The notes under the pieces were generated by a model, which worked only from the letters and a program-made list of their open reading frames with translations, ran no database searches and was not told where the DNA came from. Positions 8,201-10,116 of a stretch of DNA of 10,116 nt are shown here, one piece after another (the first letter of the stretch is position 1; every line of letters begins with the position of its first letter). Origin of the DNA: an uncultured Actinoplanes sp. GTDB lineage: Bacteria > Actinomycetota > Actinomycetes > Mycobacteriales > Micromonosporaceae. The DNA is taken from contig CAKUMG010000128.1 in assembly GCA_934667465.1 (NCBI GenBank), positions 1 to 10,116 of the forward strand, read 5' to 3'. The translations under genes and the position numbers were made by a program.

Positions 8201-8572
8201 CGTGATCAGCTCGTCCCGGCCCGCCGGTCGCCCGGGGGTGAGAGCGAGCCGGGCCAGCACCGTGGTGTGCCGGCCGGTGCCGATGGCGACGGGATCCCCG
8301 TCCAGGGAGACGGTGAGCGGCCCCAGGAGGGAGACGGCCACCGTGCCGGTTTTCGGTGGCGCGGCGGCTTCCGGCGGCGGGTCGGCCTCGGCGGTCAGCT
8401 CGAGGCCGAGGACCGCGCCGATCGCCCGCAGCGACCGGGCCCGGGGCCGCCGGGTCCGTCCCTGCTCCAGATCACGCACCGTGCCGATGCTGGTCCCGGC
8501 CTGCCGGGCCAGATCCGCCTGGGTGAGGCCGAGGCGCGTCCGAGTGCTCCGCAAACGTTCAGCGAGGTCCAT
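5255..8572 (-). CDS. AfsR/SARP-type BTAD regulator with XRE, NB-ARC and TPR domains
   Basis: A cytoplasmic transcription regulator of 1105 residues. Residues 1-60 form an XRE-type helix-turn-helix (RLGLTQADLARQAGTSIGTV). Residues 77-165 are an OmpR-like winged helix (ELITLLWGDDPP, NVVQTHVSRLRRLF). Residues 166-312 are the bacterial transcriptional activation domain (RLAEELGVDPSAEL at its end). The NB-ARC ATPase (about 335-600) has Walker A GMAGVGKTS (366-374), Walker B RVLVLLDN (443-450), TSRN (472-475), GRLPMAL (524-530) and FHDLLRGYA (635-643). From about 720 to 1090 several TPR units appear (for example TLNDLGTMCHERGQLVEAAE). The layout resembles AfsR, with an extra N-terminal HTH. Such proteins activate secondary-metabolite or differentiation genes, with the ATPase and TPR parts gating activity. 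The ATG at 8572 is the only usable start (TGA in frame three codons upstream) and has no ribosome site, suggesting leaderless translation. It is divergent from the secreted peptidase gene and may regulate it. Confidence 0.93.
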   Translation of the reverse strand: MDLAERLRSTRTRLGLTQADLARQAGTSIGTVRDLEQGRTRRPRARSLRAIGAVLGLELTAEADPPPEAAAPPKTGTVAVSLLGPLTVSLDGDPVAIGTGRHTTVLARLALTPGRPAGRDELITLLWGDDPPPGAANVVQTHVSRLRRLFTIAWTPGGYALHTDAGGLDLIAYRERLSRASAPDLPPQRAFDLLAGALDMWHGDRPAGNVPELATDPLVTALVDERVETAIRLARLAGKVRRERRVLPLLRRLVREHPWQEALHARLVVALAASGQQAAAIDAYESIRRRLAEELGVDPSAELAEARQTMLSRREHREPVVAGAPAPRTPAPPRDFLGRSAELWRVERALRHPPGGPGPAICVVSGMAGVGKTSLALTAARELRREFPDGQLYIDLRGADDRPIGAVPALARLLCALGEPERAIPGDPGEAAARYRGLLAQRRVLVLLDNASHAELVRPLLPGPGGSAALVTSRNRCAGLGGATTVELPVLSPADALQMIAAGAGEDRVHAERAQAEALADLCGRLPMALRVVARRLARHPRWTLAGLRDRLVAEQRQAGTGEAAVHAGFELSYRELAPLQAAAFRAAAHVPGETVSAAAVAAVLGAGEPEVTRAMDALVEENLLQSGGARRYSFHDLLRGYAARRAGHFDEARLYAWYLGRTVAAMRLVYADMVRLEVETGLEEHEFPDVDAATEWLNEELGTLLAVVETAAGGAHRARSWQLADQLRGYFFLRGDVVDWLITGRTGLAAAEAAGDRRAQAAMHQTIGQAHWAAGKHHLAAESYQRGIEAAHEAGWAVGEAYLSHNLGLVRAELGATGEAERLYRRVLGLGTGPELDHVRAVTLNDLGTMCHERGQLVEAAEHLSAALRMNEHAARHASVMTNRGNLGMVLRQLERFDEARTHLDTVLADHRRTGSVRAVMSTLDELSQLYHRLEEWVAAVGTATEAVRLAREHGPWAQAGTLNTLGFALTGSRAFGEARKQFGEALRIGREHGYPYFEAQAWLGLAELGLVAGDADEAWHAAGTAAGIAGRSAFRALHGSALMAQARAALDRGDDATAADRCAAAGDVLRQVNAPGPLRDHRTLRARIDALGPGLSLPGDRRP

Positions 8573-8580
8573 ATCGGATC

Positions 8581-8586
8581 AACTTA
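8581..8586 (-). promoter_or_regulatory. Candidate -10 box for leaderless transcription of the BTAD regulator
   Basis: On the minus strand TAAGTT fits TANNNT and lies 8 bases before the ATG at 8572, so transcription would start at or next to the start codon. The bases between hold no Shine-Dalgarno sequence. This spacing is typical of leaderless actinobacterial mRNAs. No -35 consensus is seen, and that space is filled by the tandem repeat at 8588-8607, consistent with activator- or repressor-dependent use. Confidence 0.45.
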
Positions 8587-8587
8587 G

Positions 8588-8607
8588 TACGGGAGAGCTA
8601 CGGGAGA
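8588..8607. promoter_or_regulatory. Tandem TACGGGAGA repeat with 11-bp period, SARP-box-like operator
   Basis: TACGGGAGA occurs at 8588-8596 and again, identically, at 8599-8607, giving one repeat per helical turn. SARP winged-helix regulators are known to bind direct heptamer repeats with 11-bp periodicity near the -35 region. Here the repeats sit between the BTAD regulator and the secreted peptidase gene, directly next to the TAAGTT hexamer at 8586-8581. Autoregulation and control of the divergent gene by the adjacent regulator are inferred from position only. Confidence 0.5.
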
Positions 8608-8652
8608 TGTCCCTCCAGCGGACCGTCAGCGATCTTGTGCACGATCTTTCCA

Positions 8653-8673
8653 GGCGGGCCGTCGGGGCCCGCC
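8653..8673 (+). promoter_or_regulatory. 8-bp-stem hairpin in the peptidase gene leader
   Basis: GGCGGGCC (8653-8660) and GGCCCGCC (8666-8673) are perfect complements around the loop GTCGG, ending 24 bases before the ATG at 8698 and 7 bases before its ribosome site. It could be a leader attenuator, an RNA-stabilising stem or a protein site. No T-tract follows it, so it is not an obvious terminator. Confidence 0.35.
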
Positions 8674-8680
8674 ACGACGC

Positions 8681-8688
8681 GGGGAGGT
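8681..8688 (+). promoter_or_regulatory. Ribosome binding site of the secreted peptidase gene
   Basis: GGGGAGGT matches the anti-Shine-Dalgarno strongly and is 9 bases from the ATG at 8698. It fixes that start in preference to the upstream ATG at 8608, which is in another frame. Confidence 0.7.
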
Positions 8689-8697
8689 ATCGACTTC

Positions 8698-10116
8698 ATG
8701 CGATCTCGTGCGAGAAGGGGCTGGGGGCTGACCGGCGGGCTGCTCCTGCCGCTGGCACTGCTGGCCGGCACGACGACCCCGGCCGCCGCGGTGGCCGGCA
8801 CGACGACTCCAGGCACCGGGGCGGCCAAGGCCGCGACTCCGGCCGTACCGGGGAATCCGCCGTTGACCGACTATCCGGCGCCGGGGCCCGCCCGTGCCGC
8901 CGCGGCGGCGGTGGAGGTCACGCCGCTGCCGTGCGGCGACAACGGCTCGGACCGGACCATGAGCCGCGACCAGGCGCTGGTCCGCGCCCGCAGCTGGCTC
9001 GCGGCCGGCGGCGTCCCGTACAGCCAGGAGGCCTGTTACCGCAACGAGTACGGCGACTACCGGACCGACTGCTCGGGCTTCGTCGCGATGGCGTGGGGCC
9101 TCGGTGGCGGCGGGGACGACTTCTGGACCGGCAACCTCCTCGACCGCTCCGAGGTCATCGACCGCGGCGAGCTGCAGGCGGGCGACGCGCTGCTGCGGCA
9201 CGAGAACGATCCGCAGGTCGACCACGTCGCGCTGTTCGTGCGCTGGGCCGACGCGGCGGGCACCCAGCCGGTGGTCGTCGAGCAGGCCGGCGACGGCGGC
9301 ACCCACGAGCGGACCTGGACCGACGTCGCGCTGGCCAACCAGTACACCCCGATCCGCTACGACAACATCACCGGCGGGGCCGGCGGCGGCCCGGGCGGCG
9401 GCGCCGGGCCCAGCATCGACGGGCCGGGACGGGCCGACATCCTCGCGGTCTACGACGCGGAGAACGAGAACCCGCACCAGCTGACGTGGTACCGCAACGA
9501 CGGCGTCGCCGCCAACGGTACCGTCACGCTGTCCCGCGGCTACCGGGTCACCAGCGCGCCCGGCTTCAAGCTGGTGAGCACCGGCGACATGGACCGCGAC
9601 GGCGACCTCGACGTGGTCGCCCTCTACACCAGCGGGGAGCTGTACTGGTACCGCAACGACGGCGTCGCCTCGAGCGGAGCCGTCACCCTCACCCGTGGCT
9701 ACAAGATCATCAATGCGGGTGGCGTCACGCTGATGGACGCCGCGGACCTGGACGGCGACGGTGACGCCGACATCCAGGCCATCCACAGCGGCAAGCTGCA
9801 CTGGTACCGCAACGACGGCGTCGCGAGCAACGGCACGGTGACCCTCAGCCGCGGTTTCGAGATCGTCAACGCGTCGGCCGTCACGCACCTGAGCTCCGCG
9901 GACCTGGACGGCGACGGTGACGCCGACATCCAGGCCATCCACAATGGCAAGCTGCACTGGTACCGCACCAACAGCGTGGCGAGCAACGGCACTGTCAGCC
10001 TCACCCGTGGCTTCGAGATCGTCGACGCCCCCAACGTCAGGCTGCTGAGCACCGGCGACGTCGACGCCGACGGCGACGCCGACTTCGTCACCGTGTGGGA
10101 CAACGGTGAGCTGCAC
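8698..10116 (+). CDS. Secreted NlpC/P60- or CHAP-like cysteine peptidase with VCBS/FG-GAP repeats, open at the right edge
   Basis: 473 codons are visible with no stop before the edge. The N-terminus is a Sec signal peptide: RSRARR, then the hydrophobic GLLLPLALLAG, then TPAAA, with cleavage likely after residue 31 or 33. A linker rich in Ala, Pro and Thr leads to a papain-fold catalytic domain (about 78-220). This has nucleophile C125 in TDCSGFV and H176 in VDHVALFV; the third polar residue is probably E195 or Q196 (VVEQAG). Such domains usually cut peptidoglycan stem peptides or act as amidases. After a glycine-rich linker (225-242) come 52-53-residue repeats, each with WYRNDGVASNGTV-like and DxDxDGDxD elements, forming the start of a calcium-binding VCBS/FG-GAP propeller that may bind surface ligands. 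The start is set by GGGGAGGT. The gene is divergent from the BTAD regulator. Fold and secretion are confident, substrate is unknown. Confidence 0.85.
   Translation, partial: MRSRARRGWGLTGGLLLPLALLAGTTTPAAAVAGTTTPGTGAAKAATPAVPGNPPLTDYPAPGPARAAAAAVEVTPLPCGDNGSDRTMSRDQALVRARSWLAAGGVPYSQEACYRNEYGDYRTDCSGFVAMAWGLGGGGDDFWTGNLLDRSEVIDRGELQAGDALLRHENDPQVDHVALFVRWADAAGTQPVVVEQAGDGGTHERTWTDVALANQYTPIRYDNITGGAGGGPGGGAGPSIDGPGRADILAVYDAENENPHQLTWYRNDGVAANGTVTLSRGYRVTSAPGFKLVSTGDMDRDGDLDVVALYTSGELYWYRNDGVASSGAVTLTRGYKIINAGGVTLMDAADLDGDGDADIQAIHSGKLHWYRNDGVASNGTVTLSRGFEIVNASAVTHLSSADLDGDGDADIQAIHNGKLHWYRTNSVASNGTVSLTRGFEIVDAPNVRLLSTGDVDADGDADFVTVWDNGELH
9487..10116 (+). repeat. In-frame tandem repeats of about 156-159 bp (calcium-loop propeller units)
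   Basis: Counting from the TGG of each WYR motif, units begin at 9487, 9646, 9802 and 9958 (periods 159, 156, 156). A fifth would begin one base past the edge, since the window stops after the matching CTGCAC. Each unit codes for WYRNDGVxxxGTVTLxRGxxI followed by a DxDxDGDxD loop (for example DLDGDGDAD twice). Bases 9740-9787 are identical to 9896-9943, including synonymous positions, indicating recent duplication or gene conversion between the third and fourth loops. Confidence 0.85.

Noticed and set aside
6422..8587. Plus-strand open frame of 721 codons opposite the BTAD regulator
   Set aside because: Composition is antisense-like with no family motif, and the minus strand carries continuous XRE, BTAD, NB-ARC and TPR motifs over the same bases.
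8602..8613. Short inverted repeat GGGA-gatg-TCCC overlapping the second TACGGGAGA
   Set aside because: Only four paired bases; it is explained by chance overlap with the more convincing 11-bp direct repeat.
8608..8697. Small frame starting at ATG 8608 ahead of the peptidase gene (MSLQRTVSDLVHDLSRR)
   Set aside because: It has only a weak, close GGGAG before it and runs on into the peptidase gene in the wrong frame with low-complexity sequence. It is treated as leader, not a gene.
8626..10116. Minus-strand open frame with repeated VGVTVAVQVRG-like segments
   Set aside because: The apparent repeats are the mirror of the plus-strand calcium-loop repeats, which have a signal peptide, a ribosome site and catalytic motifs.
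9487..10116. Regular repeats considered as a CRISPR array or non-coding satellite
   Set aside because: The period is 156-159 bases, always a multiple of three and within one open frame, with mostly synonymous or conservative changes. There are no short spacers.

Overview
The window is very GC-rich, with strong G/C preference at third codon positions and GTG as well as ATG starts. It carries large multidomain regulators (a NACHT NTPase with beta-propeller, and an AfsR/SARP-type BTAD regulator), an actinobacterial-type lycopene cyclase and a DICT-domain remnant. This points to a filamentous actinomycete (Streptomyces or Micromonosporaceae type); the genus cannot be fixed from the sequence alone.

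Layout, left to right. Bases 1-109 hold the start of an unidentified minus-strand gene that runs off the left edge. A 240-base divergent gap follows, with a perfect 10-bp-arm dyad at 148-168. Bases 351-3557 (+) encode a membrane-anchored NACHT NTPase with nine predicted membrane segments and a C-terminal propeller that the topology places outside the cell. After 23 bases comes a CrtY-family lycopene cyclase (3581-4774, +), followed by a hairpin. The 480-base stretch 4775-5254 has no intact gene, but on the minus strand it holds a frameshifted, truncated DICT sensory domain (4870-5139). Bases 5255-8572 (-) encode a 1105-residue regulator with an XRE helix-turn-helix, a winged helix, BTAD, NB-ARC and TPR repeats. 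A 125-base divergent gap (8573-8697) holds a likely leaderless promoter for the regulator, a tandem 11-bp-period repeat resembling a SARP box, and an 8-bp-arm hairpin. Bases 8698-10116 (+) encode a secreted papain-fold (NlpC/P60- or CHAP-like) cysteine peptidase carrying DxDxDGDxD (VCBS/FG-GAP type) repeats and running off the right edge.

Working model (inference). There are two modules. The first is the NACHT protein with the lycopene cyclase, probably co-transcribed, combining envelope sensing by a STAND NTPase with an orphan carotenoid step. The second is a divergent pair in which the BTAD/NB-ARC regulator may control the neighbouring secreted peptidase and itself through the shared gap. 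No mobile element, CRISPR array, tRNA or rRNA was seen. The best candidates for further study are the inside-out NACHT/propeller architecture, the SARP-like repeat in the divergent promoter, the 148-168 dyad and the recently duplicated calcium-loop repeats.
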